Of a DNA stretch of 64,000 bases, positions 29,260 to 37,365 are shown in pieces (within the stretch, counting starts at the first letter, position 1; the number at the start of each line of letters is the position of its first letter). Made by a program: the position numbers and the translations under genes. The stretch is from Ga0077560 sp046330435 (GTDB lineage Bacteria > Actinomycetota > Thermoleophilia > Miltoncostaeales > Miltoncostaeaceae): positions 62,001 through 126,000 of the forward strand of contig JAXLST010000010.1 in the NCBI GenBank assembly GCA_046330435.1, in the 5' to 3' direction. Under the pieces are notes generated by a model, which worked only from the letters and a program-made list of their open reading frames with translations, searched no databases and was not told where the DNA came from.

Positions 29260-31107
29260 ATGCATCGCAACGTGCCCCATCCGACCCCGACGGCGCCGGT
29301 CGCGCACCCCGCCGAGGAGCCGCGCATCACCCTCGACGCCGAGGGCCGCGTGGTGAGCGCCAACGCCGCGTTCCGGGCGGCGGTGGGCGCCGGCTCCGGC
29401 ATCGCCGTGGGGGCCATCGCCCCCCAGGCGTGGTGGCCCACCTGGGAGGCCGAGCGGGACCGGCTGCTGCGCCGCGTCGCCGAGGTCGTGGCCGTCGAGG
29501 GGGACCCCGCGGCGGTGCTGACCCTGGTGGCGGAGGTGGTGGCGACCGCGTTCGGCGCCGACGGGGGCCGGGTGGCGCGGTTCCGGGACGACATGGCCGA
29601 GGTCGTGGGCACGTGGGGCGTGGGCGCCGAGGTGGGGGAGCGCTTCAGCCTGCGGGGGCGCCGGACCCTGGCGGTGGTGGCGGCCACGGGGCGCCCCGCC
29701 CGGGTGGACGACTACGCCGTCCTGCGGGCGTCCGACGCCGACTCGGCGCGCACCGTCGACCCGGTGTACCGGTCGGGGATCGCCGCGCCCATCCGGTGGG
29801 GCGGTGAGGTGTGGGGCGGCCTGCTCGCGCTCTCGACGCGCGAGGACGCCGCGTTCGCCCCCGGCGCCGAGGACCGCCTGGCCGAGCTGGGCGAACTGGT
29901 GGGGATGGCGGTCGCCGGCGCCGCGGCCCGCGCGGACGAGCGCGCGGGGGCGGGCGCGGACCCGCTCACGGGGCTGCTGGACCGGCGCGCGTTCGAGGAG
30001 CGCCTCACCGTCGAGGTGGAGCGGGCCCGGCGCCGCGACCAGGAGGTCTCGCTGGTCCTGTTCGACGTGGACGGGTTCGGCGACGTCAACGACCGGCTGG
30101 GGCACGCCGGCGGGGACGGGGTGCTGCGCCAGGTCGGGGAGCGGCTGCGCGCCGCCGCGCCGGCGGGGACGGCGGTGGCCCGGGTCGCGGGCGACGAGTT
30201 CGCGTGGATCGTTCCCGGGCTCGACGCCGAATGCGCCCTGGCCGCCGCCGTGGGCGCCCGCGACACCCTGCAGGCCGCACCGTTCCCGGGCGCCGGCCAC
30301 CTCAGCGTCTCGGCCGGGGTGTGCGATCTGCGCCACGCGCCCGACGGGCCGCGGGACCTGCAGCGCAAGACCCACGTGGCCCTGTATGCGGCCCAGCACT
30401 CCCACCGGGAGGGCGTGGCCCGCTTCACCCCGGAGATTACGGAGCTGGTCTCGTCCCACGAGCAGTCGCGGCGCATGGCGCGCGCCCGGGCGCTGAGCGG
30501 CATCCGGCTGCTGGCCCGCGCGGTGGACGCCCGTGACCCGTCCACGCAGCGCCATTCCGAGCGGGTGGCCGCCCTTGCCCACGAGCTGGGCCTCGCCCTG
30601 GGGTGGCCGCGGGAGGAGGCGTTGCTGCTGCACCAGGCCGGGTTCGTGCACGACGTCGGGAAGATCGGCGTGCCCGACAGCGTGCTGCTCAAGCCGGGTC
30701 CCCTCACCGACGAGGAGCGCCGCCGCGTGCAGGAGCACGCCGCCCTCGGCGCCGAGATCGTGGCGGAGGCTCTCGGCCCGGAGCAGGTGGAGTGGGTGCG
30801 CCACCACCACGAACGCCCGGACGGCACCGGCTACCCCGACGGCGTGGGCGGCGGGCAGCTGTCGGTGGGCGCCCGGATCCTGGCGCTGGCCGACGCGTTC
30901 GACGCGATGACCTCCATGCGCGGGTACCGCAGCGCCCTGGACGTGGAGGCGGCGGTGTGGGAGTGCCGGAGGGGCTCCGGCACGCAGTTCTGCCCGCGGG
31001 TGGTGCGCGCCCTGGAACGGCTGTGGGAGGCCGGCCGGCTGCCGGTGGCCCCCCTGGACCCGCTCGCGCAGACGGGCCGGTCAGCCGCCGCGGACGGGGC
31101 GGCGTAG
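29260..31107 (+). CDS. GAF-GGDEF-HD-GYP c-di-GMP hybrid protein
   Basis: A 615-residue signalling protein. A PAS-like remnant lies within residues 1-60 and a GAF domain within about 70-220. The GGDEF domain has A-G-D-E-F at about 310-314; the first Gly is replaced by Ala, a variant still active in some cyclases. HD-GYP starts near 430 (HSERVAALAHELG), with GFVHDVGKIG and HHERPDGTGYP near 515 intact, so phosphodiesterase activity is the safer prediction. It is paralogous to the 18517 protein over its C-terminal half. The ATG at 29260 is preceded by GGAGA. Its 3' end overlaps convergent soxR by 27 bases. Confidence 0.87.
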   Translation: MHRNVPHPTPTAPVAHPAEEPRITLDAEGRVVSANAAFRAAVGAGSGIAVGAIAPQAWWPTWEAERDRLLRRVAEVVAVEGDPAAVLTLVAEVVATAFGADGGRVARFRDDMAEVVGTWGVGAEVGERFSLRGRRTLAVVAATGRPARVDDYAVLRASDADSARTVDPVYRSGIAAPIRWGGEVWGGLLALSTREDAAFAPGAEDRLAELGELVGMAVAGAAARADERAGAGADPLTGLLDRRAFEERLTVEVERARRRDQEVSLVLFDVDGFGDVNDRLGHAGGDGVLRQVGERLRAAAPAGTAVARVAGDEFAWIVPGLDAECALAAAVGARDTLQAAPFPGAGHLSVSAGVCDLRHAPDGPRDLQRKTHVALYAAQHSHREGVARFTPEITELVSSHEQSRRMARARALSGIRLLARAVDARDPSTQRHSERVAALAHELGLALGWPREEALLLHQAGFVHDVGKIGVPDSVLLKPGPLTDEERRRVQEHAALGAEIVAEALGPEQVEWVRHHHERPDGTGYPDGVGGGQLSVGARILALADAFDAMTSMRGYRSALDVEAAVWECRRGSGTQFCPRVVRALERLWEAGRLPVAPLDPLAQTGRSAAADGAA

Positions 31108-31548
31108 CAGCGGCGGCAGGTACGCCGCGCCGGGGCCGCGCTCGGCGGCCCGGTCGCCGGGGTTCGCCAGCGGGCAGCGGCCGGCGGACAGGCAGCCGCA
31201 TCCGATGCACTCGTCCAGGCCGTCGCGCAGCGCCTGCAGCGCGGCGATCTGCGCGTCCAGGCGTGGGCCCCAGGTGCGCGCCAGGCGCGCCCAGTCCCGC
31301 TGGGTGGGCGCCCGGCCCTCCGGGAGGGCCGCGAGCGCCTCGCCGATCTCGCCGAGCCCGAGGCCCACGTTCTGGGCGGCGCGGATGAAGGCGAGCCGGC
31401 GCAGGACGCTGCGGTCGTACGCCCGCCGCCCGCCGGGCGACCGCACCGAGGCGATGAGGCCCCGCTCCTCGTAGAACCGCAGGGCGGACGCCGCGACCCC
31501 CGCGCGGGCCGCCACCGCGCCGATGGGCATGGGTTCCCCGGATGCCAT
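31081..31548 (-). CDS. soxR: SoxR redox-sensing MerR-family activator
   Basis: A 155-residue MerR-type regulator. The winged helix reads IGAVAARAGVAASALRFYEE near residue 8. The C-terminal cluster site C-I-G-C-G-C-L-S-A-G-R-C fits C-x2-C-x-C-x5-C, which holds the [2Fe-2S] centre oxidised by redox-cycling compounds. It starts at ATG 31548 (ATG 31530 is an alternative) and diverges from an SDR gene across a promoter carrying a SoxR-like operator. Confidence 0.93.
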   Translation of the reverse strand: MASGEPMPIGAVAARAGVAASALRFYEERGLIASVRSPGGRRAYDRSVLRRLAFIRAAQNVGLGLGEIGEALAALPEGRAPTQRDWARLARTWGPRLDAQIAALQALRDGLDECIGCGCLSAGRCPLANPGDRAAERGPGAAYLPPLLRRPVRGG

Positions 31549-31558
31549 TCCCGCCCCC

Positions 31559-31589
31559 TTGACCTCAAGTGCACTTGAACTCTTACGGT
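31559..31589 (+). promoter_or_regulatory. SoxR-type promoter and operator
   Basis: A -35 element TTGACC (31559-31564) and a -10-like TACGGT (31584-31589) are 19 bases apart, the overlong spacing typical of MerR/SoxR promoters. The spacer holds the perfect palindrome TCAAGTGCACTTGA (31566-31579), very close to the E. coli soxS operator core. It faces the SDR gene at 31624. Confidence 0.8.
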
Positions 31590-31623
31590 CCCGATCGTCG
31601 CACATCACGACCGGGAGGGACCG

Positions 31624-32334
31624 ATGGGAACGAGCACGCCGCGGGTGGCGCTGGTCACCGGGGGATCGCGCGGCCTGGGCCGCGCGCTGGTGCACGCGCT
31701 GAGCGCCGCCGGCCACGCCGTGGTCACCGACGGACGGGACGCCGGCGCCCTCGCGCGCGCCGCCGCGTCGGCGCCCGGGCCGGGGACGGTGACGGCCGTG
31801 CCGGGTGACCAGGCCGACCCCGCGCACCGCCGGGGGGTGGCGGCGGCCGTCGCGGCGCTGGGGCGCCTGGACGTGATGGTGGCCGCGGCCGCCGCGCTCG
31901 GCGCGGCCCCGCCGCCGCGGCTGGAGCGCCATCCGCCGGCCGACCTCGAGCGGCTGTTCGCGGTGAACGCCGTCGCCCCCGTGGCGATGCTGGCGCGGGT
32001 GCTCCCGCTGCTGGAGGCGGCCGGTGGCCGCGTGGTCACCATCACCTCCGACGCCGCGGTCGCCGCGTACGAGGGGTGGGGCGGGTACGGCGCCAGCAAG
32101 GCGGCGCTCGAGCTGCTCACCGCCGTGGTGGCGGTGGAGCACCCGTCGCTGCGGGTCTACGCGCTGGACCCCGGCGAGATGGCCACCGACATGCTCCGCG
32201 CGGCCATGCCCGGCGAGGATCTGTCGGACCGCCCTGCGCCGGAGGACGTCGTGCCGGCCGTGATGCGGCTGCTGGATGGGGACCTGCCCTGCGGCCGGTA
32301 CGTGGCGGCGGACCTGCCGGTGGTGGCGGCGTGA
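31624..32334 (+). CDS. Short-chain dehydrogenase/reductase, probable SoxR target
   Basis: A 236-residue NAD(P)-dependent SDR. The cofactor motif T-G-G-S-R-G-L-G is near residue 12, the catalytic serine in ITSDAA near 141 and the Y-G-A-S-K active site near 155-159. The substrate is unknown. The SoxR-type promoter directly upstream suggests induction by redox-cycling compounds, perhaps to reduce quinones or carbonyls. The stop overlaps the QueA-like start by four bases (GTGA). Confidence 0.87.
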   Translation: MGTSTPRVALVTGGSRGLGRALVHALSAAGHAVVTDGRDAGALARAAASAPGPGTVTAVPGDQADPAHRRGVAAAVAALGRLDVMVAAAAALGAAPPPRLERHPPADLERLFAVNAVAPVAMLARVLPLLEAAGGRVVTITSDAAVAAYEGWGGYGASKAALELLTAVVAVEHPSLRVYALDPGEMATDMLRAAMPGEDLSDRPAPEDVVPAVMRLLDGDLPCGRYVAADLPVVAA

Positions 32335-33443
32335 GCGGGCCGGCCCCGGTTCGCGAGGCGACCTCGCCGCCCGAGCGGCGCCGGCGTCGCCGCGACGCCG
32401 TGAGGATGCTGGTGTGGCGGCCGGGCGCGGTCGCGCACCGCAGGTTCCGCGACCTGCCGGCGGAGCTCGCCCCCGGCGACCTGCTGGTCGTAAACACCTC
32501 CGCGACGATGCCCGCCGCGCTCGTCGCGGTGCCGGCGGACGGTCCGGCCCGGCCCCTGCACGTCTCCGCGGTGATCGGCGACGGCGACTGGGTGGTGGAG
32601 GTCCGCCGCCCGGACGGCGCCGGACCCGACACGTCGCGGCGCCCCGGCGAGCGGCTGCGGCTGCCCGGCGGGGCGGAGGTCCGGCTGCTGGCGCCGCACG
32701 TGGCGGCGGCGGCCGGGGAGGTCCGCCTGTGGCGCGCGTCCGTGTGCCCGCCGGTGTCCGCCGCGGAGTACCTGGCGCGCCACGGGCGGCCCATCGGCTA
32801 CCGGTACCTGAATGGGCCCACCCGCCTGCGCGACCACCAGACGGTGTTCGCCGCCCACCCGGGCAGCGCGGAGATGCCGAGTGCGGGGCGGCCGTTCAGC
32901 GGACGGCTGCTGGCCCGGCTGGTCTCGGCGGGGGTGACCGTGGCGCCGGTGCTGCTGCACGCCGGGGTCTCGAGCCCCGAGGCGCACGAGCCGCCGGCGG
33001 CGGAGCGCTTCGCCGTGCCTGCCGACACCGCGCGGCTCATCGAGAGCGCCCGGCGGGCCGGCCGCCGCGTGGTGGCCGTAGGGACCACAGCGACGCGCGC
33101 GGTGGAGAGCGCCGTGTCCGGCGGCCGGGTGCGGGAGGCCCGCGGATGGACGGACCTGGTGCTGGGCCCCGGGCGGCCCGCGCGGGTGGTGGACGGCCTG
33201 GTGACGGGGCTCCACGAGCCAGAGGCCAGCCACCGGGCGCTCATCGAGGCGGTCGCCGGTTCGGCCGCCGTGGAGGAGGCCTACGCGGCGGTCACCGGCG
33301 CGTACCTGTGGCACGAGTTCGGCGACACCATGCTGCTGCTGCCCGCCGGGGTCAGCCGGAGACCATCACCGAGGTGGCCTTCACGACCGCGGTCGCCGGG
33401 CCGCCGGCCCGCAGCCCGAGGTCCTCGGCGGCCTCCGAGGTGA
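32331..33443 (+). CDS. QueA-like S-adenosylmethionine:tRNA ribosyltransferase-isomerase
   Basis: A 370-residue protein of the QueA family, which transfers the ribosyl group of SAM to a deazaguanine base in tRNA. Recognisable parts are LPAELAPGDLLVVNTSAT near residue 40, RPIGYRYLNGP near 150, GVTVAPVLLHAGVSS near 200 and the C-terminal AYLWHEFGDTMLLLP. The N-terminus is diverged and arginine-rich, and no other queuosine gene (tgt, queC-E, queG) is in the window. Its last 30 or so residues are read antisense to the next gene and look like a shadow, so the conserved protein ends near 33355. It probably shares the SoxR promoter with the SDR. Confidence 0.78.
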   Translation: MSGPAPVREATSPPERRRRRRDAVRMLVWRPGAVAHRRFRDLPAELAPGDLLVVNTSATMPAALVAVPADGPARPLHVSAVIGDGDWVVEVRRPDGAGPDTSRRPGERLRLPGGAEVRLLAPHVAAAAGEVRLWRASVCPPVSAAEYLARHGRPIGYRYLNGPTRLRDHQTVFAAHPGSAEMPSAGRPFSGRLLARLVSAGVTVAPVLLHAGVSSPEAHEPPAAERFAVPADTARLIESARRAGRRVVAVGTTATRAVESAVSGGRVREARGWTDLVLGPGRPARVVDGLVTGLHEPEASHRALIEAVAGSAAVEEAYAAVTGAYLWHEFGDTMLLLPAGVSRRPSPRWPSRPRSPGRRPAARGPRRPPR

Positions 33444-33729
33444 TGATCGCGACAACCCGCACGGGCTCGGTCACGTCGATCTCGACGCGGGTGAGCAGGC
33501 CCTCGGTGGTGACCGACCGGACGGTGCCGGGGAAGCGGTTGCGGGCGCTCATCGACGCGCCGCGCTCCCCGCGCAGCCGGTCGATCTCGGATGCGTCCAC
33601 GATGCGGCGGTTCGCCGCGTCGCGGCGCACCGCGATGCGGCCGGCGCGGTCCCACCGCCGCAGGGTGTCGAGGCTGATGCCCAGGGCGCGGGCGGCCTCG
33701 CTGGCGGAGTAGGTGCGCTCGTCGGCCAT
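33352..33729 (-). CDS. HTH-Mop (molybdate-binding) regulator
   Basis: A 125-residue protein. Residues 1-55 are a MerR/excisionase-type helix-turn-helix (TYSASEAARALGISLDTLRR) and residues 58-125 a TOBE/Mop domain (GTVRSVTTEGLLTRVEIDV) that binds molybdate or tungstate. Located 12 bases after modC on the same strand, it probably senses molybdate for the transporter operon. Its 3' end overlaps the convergent QueA-like gene by 92 bases. Confidence 0.85.
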   Translation of the reverse strand: MADERTYSASEAARALGISLDTLRRWDRAGRIAVRRDAANRRIVDASEIDRLRGERGASMSARNRFPGTVRSVTTEGLLTRVEIDVTEPVRVVAIITSEAAEDLGLRAGGPATAVVKATSVMVSG

Positions 33730-33741
33730 CGGGCGGCCAGG

Positions 33742-34473
33742 CTACGCCGGGTCCTCGGGGCCGTGCAACCCGGCACCGGGGCGGTGGCGGCGCACCAGCG
33801 CCTCCACGAACGGCGACGCGGGGGCGTCCACCAGCTCCCGCGCGGTGCCGGTCTGCACGACCTCGCCGGCGTCCATCACCGCCACGCGGGTCCCCAGCGC
33901 CACGGCGTCCTCGAAGTCGTGGCTCACGATCACGGTCGGCAGGCCCAGCTCCCCGAGGGTGGCGCGCAGTTCGGCGCGGACCCGGTCGCGGGTGTGCGGG
34001 TCCAGGGCCGCCATGGGCTCGTCCAGCAGCAGCACCCGGGGGCGCCGGGCGAGGGCCCGGGCCAGGGCGACGCGCTGGCGCTCGCCGCCGGAGATCTCCC
34101 CGGGGCGAGCGGACGCCAGGTGGGCGATGCCCAGGCGTTCCAGCAGCGCCTCGGCGCCGGCGCGGCCCCCGAACCGCACGTTGCCGAGCACGCTCATGTG
34201 GGGGAACAGCGCGTACTGCTGGAACACCAGGCCCACTGACCGCCGCTCGGGGGGCAGGTTCACGCGGCGCTCCGCGTCGAACCACACGTCGCCGCCCACC
34301 GCGATGCGTCCCTCCCGAGGGCGCTCCAGCCCTGCCACGGCGCGCAGCACCGTGCTCTTGCCGGCGCCCGAGGGGCCCACCAGCACGAGGGTCTCGGGAC
34401 CCACCTCCAGGTCGGCCGCTACGCGGAGGCGGCGGCGGGGGACCGTGATGCGGATCTGGAGCGCGTCTGCCAT
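33742..34473 (-). CDS. modC: Molybdate ABC transporter ATPase
   Basis: A 243-residue ABC ATPase energising molybdate import. Walker A is GPSGAGKST near residue 36, the Q-loop FQQYALFPHM near 85, the signature ISGGERQRVALARAL near 128 and Walker B VLLLDEPMAALD near 150. The C-terminal TOBE domain of full-length ModC is missing; the separate Mop protein downstream may replace it. The ATG at 34473 lies 55 bases inside the end of modB. Confidence 0.9.
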   Translation of the reverse strand: MADALQIRITVPRRRLRVAADLEVGPETLVLVGPSGAGKSTVLRAVAGLERPREGRIAVGGDVWFDAERRVNLPPERRSVGLVFQQYALFPHMSVLGNVRFGGRAGAEALLERLGIAHLASARPGEISGGERQRVALARALARRPRVLLLDEPMAALDPHTRDRVRAELRATLGELGLPTVIVSHDFEDAVALGTRVAVMDAGEVVQTGTARELVDAPASPFVEALVRRHRPGAGLHGPEDPA

Positions 34474-35231
34474 GCGGAGAGCAGTTTGACGAGCAGCAGG
34501 ACGGTGGCGGCGAAGATCACCAGCAGCCCGCCGATGGCGAGGGCCGCGTCGAAGTCCGACTGGAACCGGGCGTACACCGCCAGGGGCAGCGTCTGGGTGG
34601 TGCCCTGCAGCGACCCGGCGAAGATGATGGTCGCGCCGAACTCCCCGACGCCCCGGGCGAAGGCGATCGCCCAGGCGGACCCCAGCCCGCCCACGGCCAT
34701 GGGGACCGCGATGCGGGCGAACACCCGGGCGGGGCGCGCGCCCAGGGTGCGGGCGGCGTCGGTGCAGTCGTGGTCCACCGCCTCGAACGCCGCGATCGCC
34801 CCGCGCAGGTAGAAGGGGCCGGCGACGAACGCGACCGCCAGGATCACCGCCGTCTGAGTGAACGGGATGCTGAGCCCGAGGAACGCGATCTGGTCGGACA
34901 GGATCCCGGCGCGCCCGAAGGCCACCAGCAGCCCCACGCCCGCGACGGTGGGAGGCAGCACCAGGGGCAGCTCGCAGAGGGTCAGGATCACCGCCCGCCC
35001 GGGGAACCGCCGGGTGGCGAGCAGGTAGGCGGCCGGCGTCCCGACGATGAGGAAGGCGAGGTTCGCCCAAAGGCTGGTCCAGGCGGTCACGCGCAGGGCG
35101 TCCAGCGCGAGGTCGGACGTGTACAGGTCACCCGGGGGCACCCGGATGAAGATCGCCGCGATGGGCAGCACCAGGAACGCCAGGGTCGCCGCCACCATGA
35201 CGGCGGCGGCGATCTGGAACAGCGACCGCAT
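34419..35231 (-). CDS. modB: Molybdate ABC transporter permease
   Basis: A 270-residue inner-membrane permease with six hydrophobic segments. The EAA loop is TLGARPARVFARIAVPMAVG near residue 165, followed by the typical ModB GEFGATIIFAGS. The preceding segment PLVLPPTVAGVGLLVAFGR near residue 88 is also characteristic. It starts 7 bases after modA and overlaps modC by 55 bases. Confidence 0.92.
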   Translation of the reverse strand: MRSLFQIAAAVMVAATLAFLVLPIAAIFIRVPPGDLYTSDLALDALRVTAWTSLWANLAFLIVGTPAAYLLATRRFPGRAVILTLCELPLVLPPTVAGVGLLVAFGRAGILSDQIAFLGLSIPFTQTAVILAVAFVAGPFYLRGAIAAFEAVDHDCTDAARTLGARPARVFARIAVPMAVGGLGSAWAIAFARGVGEFGATIIFAGSLQGTTQTLPLAVYARFQSDFDAALAIGGLLVIFAATVLLLVKLLSAWQTRSRSASRSPAAASA

Positions 35232-35238
35232 GCCGCCG

Positions 35239-36000
35239 TCAGTCCGGGAGCCGGAAGCCGAAGCGCACGAGGGCTCGCCGGCCCTCCGGACCCAGCAGCC
35301 GCCGGATGAACGCGCGGGCGGCGGCGGGATCCCGGGAGGAACGTATCGTCGCGATCGTGTACGTGACCGTCGGCTGGGCGGATTCCGGGATCGGGATGGA
35401 GCGCACCCGCGTCTCCTGGCCGCGCACGTCGGTGCGGTACGCGATCCCCGCGTCCGCCTCGCCGAGCACGACCTTCGTGACGACCCCGCGCACGTCGGGC
35501 TCCTCGCTCACCACGTTGCGGAGCGCGGCGCGCAGGCGCAGCCGGCCCAGGACGGTGCGCGTGTAGGCGCCCACCGGCACGGTCGCGTCGCCGATGACGA
35601 GCCGGACGCCCGGGCGGGCGAGATCACGGACCGCCGCGATGCGGCCCGGGTTGCCGGACGGCACGATCACCACGAGGGAGTTGCGGGCGAACGGCACCGG
35701 CCGGTCCACCAGGCCCTCCGCGTGCAGCCGGTCCGGGTGCACCGGGTTCGCGGAGGCGAACACGTCGGCGACGGCGCCCTGCTCGATCTGGAACGCCAGC
35801 TGGTCCGATCCCGCGAAGCTGTAGACGGCGTCCGGGTCCACCGCGGGGAGCACCTGCGTCAGCGACGCGGCGGCGAAGATCGTCGGTCCGGCAGCTCGCC
35901 CGGCCGAGGCGCCGGCGTCGCCGCCGCATCCGGTGGCGGCGAGCACGGCGACGGTCCCGATGACGGTGGCGGTGACGGCTGCGGTCGCTCGGGAGCCCAC
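35239..36000 (-). CDS. modA: Molybdate-binding lipoprotein
   Basis: A 253-residue periplasmic-type binding protein tethered as a lipoprotein; the lipobox L-A-A-T-G-C falls near residue 25. The mature part begins with the ModA pattern FAAASLTQVLP and contains FAGSDQLAFQIEQGAVADVF, LVIVPSGNP and GEADAGIAYRTDV, which line the oxyanion site. It is the first gene of modA-modB-modC-Mop. Confidence 0.92.
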   Translation of the reverse strand: MGSRATAAVTATVIGTVAVLAATGCGGDAGASAGRAAGPTIFAAASLTQVLPAVDPDAVYSFAGSDQLAFQIEQGAVADVFASANPVHPDRLHAEGLVDRPVPFARNSLVVIVPSGNPGRIAAVRDLARPGVRLVIGDATVPVGAYTRTVLGRLRLRAALRNVVSEEPDVRGVVTKVVLGEADAGIAYRTDVRGQETRVRSIPIPESAQPTVTYTIATIRSSRDPAAARAFIRRLLGPEGRRALVRFGFRLPD

Positions 36001-36066
36001 GAGGCCTCCAGTCCGGTCGTGGGATACCGGGCGAGCATATGCGATGCCTAGGTGTTCACGTCCAGC

Positions 36067-37242
36067 TCAGTGCCGCAGGTCGTGCCGCAGGCGGGTGCGC
36101 AGTTCGGCGAAGCGCACCACCTCGTAGACGATCATCACCGCCAGGATGCCGGTGGCCATGGCGAGCGTGGCGAGCGCAGGCATGACCGCACCGGCCGGGA
36201 TGAGGGCGATCATCGCCAGGGCGACGACCAGCCGCTGCGTCGAGAACCTGTGCACGTTGCGCCACCGGAACGCCACGTGGGCGAGCAGGTACAGCGCGAT
36301 GCCGCCAAGCAGCGCGGCCGCGGGCTCGACGTGGAGGGGGTCACCCACGTGCCCGAGGGTCTTCTTGACCCCGAGGGCGACGAAGACGATCCCGGCGACC
36401 ATCGGGAAGTGCAGGTAGGAGAACGAGTCCCGGGCGATCTCGTTGCGCTCCCGGCCGGGTGCCGCGCGCTCCAGGCGCCGGGCGGCGACCAGGGCGACCA
36501 CGTCGAAGTACAGCCACCACAGCGCCGCGGCGAGGGCGACCCCGACGATCGCGCCGATCACGACCCCGGCGTCCACGCCGGTCTCGGCGCCCAGCCCGAT
36601 CGCGACGATCGATTCGCCGAGCGCGATCAGGACGATGAGGCCGTGCCGCTCGGCGAAGTGCTCCGGTTCGAGCCACCAGCCCTCGGACCCGAACACGTAC
36701 GGCCCGGCCATGTCGATCACCACGGCGGCGGCCCAGATCGCCCCCTGCAGGAGCCCGTCGGCGAAGGCCGCGGCGCTCAGCAGGCTCACGCCGATGAACG
36801 TGCTCACGAACAGCCCGGTGATGGAGCGGCGCAGCTGCGGGTCGTCCTGCGCGGCGATGAAGAACAGCGCGATCTGCGCGAGCCGCACCACCGCATAGGC
36901 GCCGGCGAACAGGAGCCCCAGGTCCTCGAAGGCCTGGGGGATGCACAGCGCCGCGACGAGCAGGCCCGCCATGGCGGCGAAGATCACGAGCCGGACCCAG
37001 CCCTCCTCGGGATCGACGACGCTCGTGAGCCAGGCGTACCCCACCCAGCTCCACCACAGCACGGCGAGCAGCAGGAACGCCCGGGCGAACTGCTGCCATG
37101 TGGGCTCCGCGGCCATCAGCGCCGTGCACTGCGTGATGGCCAGGACGAAGACCAGGTCGAAGAACAGCTCGAGCGGGGTGACGGTCCCGCCGTCGCGCAG
37201 GACGGCCGACAGCCGTCTCCTCGTGGGCTCGGAGGCGCTCAT
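36067..37242 (-). CDS. ltrA: Low temperature requirement protein A family (LtrA)
   Basis: A 391-residue membrane protein with about ten hydrophobic helices. The N-terminal TPLELFFDLVFVLAITQCTA and the WWSWVGYAWLTSVVDPEEG segment are hallmarks of LtrA. A HGLIVLIALGESIVAIG motif lies near residue 205. The biochemical role is unknown despite the name. ATG 37242 gives the expected length. It reads toward modA with a 66-base gap. Confidence 0.9.
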   Translation of the reverse strand: MSASEPTRRRLSAVLRDGGTVTPLELFFDLVFVLAITQCTALMAAEPTWQQFARAFLLLAVLWWSWVGYAWLTSVVDPEEGWVRLVIFAAMAGLLVAALCIPQAFEDLGLLFAGAYAVVRLAQIALFFIAAQDDPQLRRSITGLFVSTFIGVSLLSAAAFADGLLQGAIWAAAVVIDMAGPYVFGSEGWWLEPEHFAERHGLIVLIALGESIVAIGLGAETGVDAGVVIGAIVGVALAAALWWLYFDVVALVAARRLERAAPGRERNEIARDSFSYLHFPMVAGIVFVALGVKKTLGHVGDPLHVEPAAALLGGIALYLLAHVAFRWRNVHRFSTQRLVVALAMIALIPAGAVMPALATLAMATGILAVMIVYEVVRFAELRTRLRHDLRH

Positions 37243-37365
37243 GCCGGGAATCCTGCACATCCCGCGGCCGCGCCGCCCGGGGTCCCCATGCATCGCTTTC
37301 ACCCGGACCGCAACCCGGGGTAGGGTCGGGCGGGAGGACGAGGCGGCGCGGAGCGGGGGACGGTC

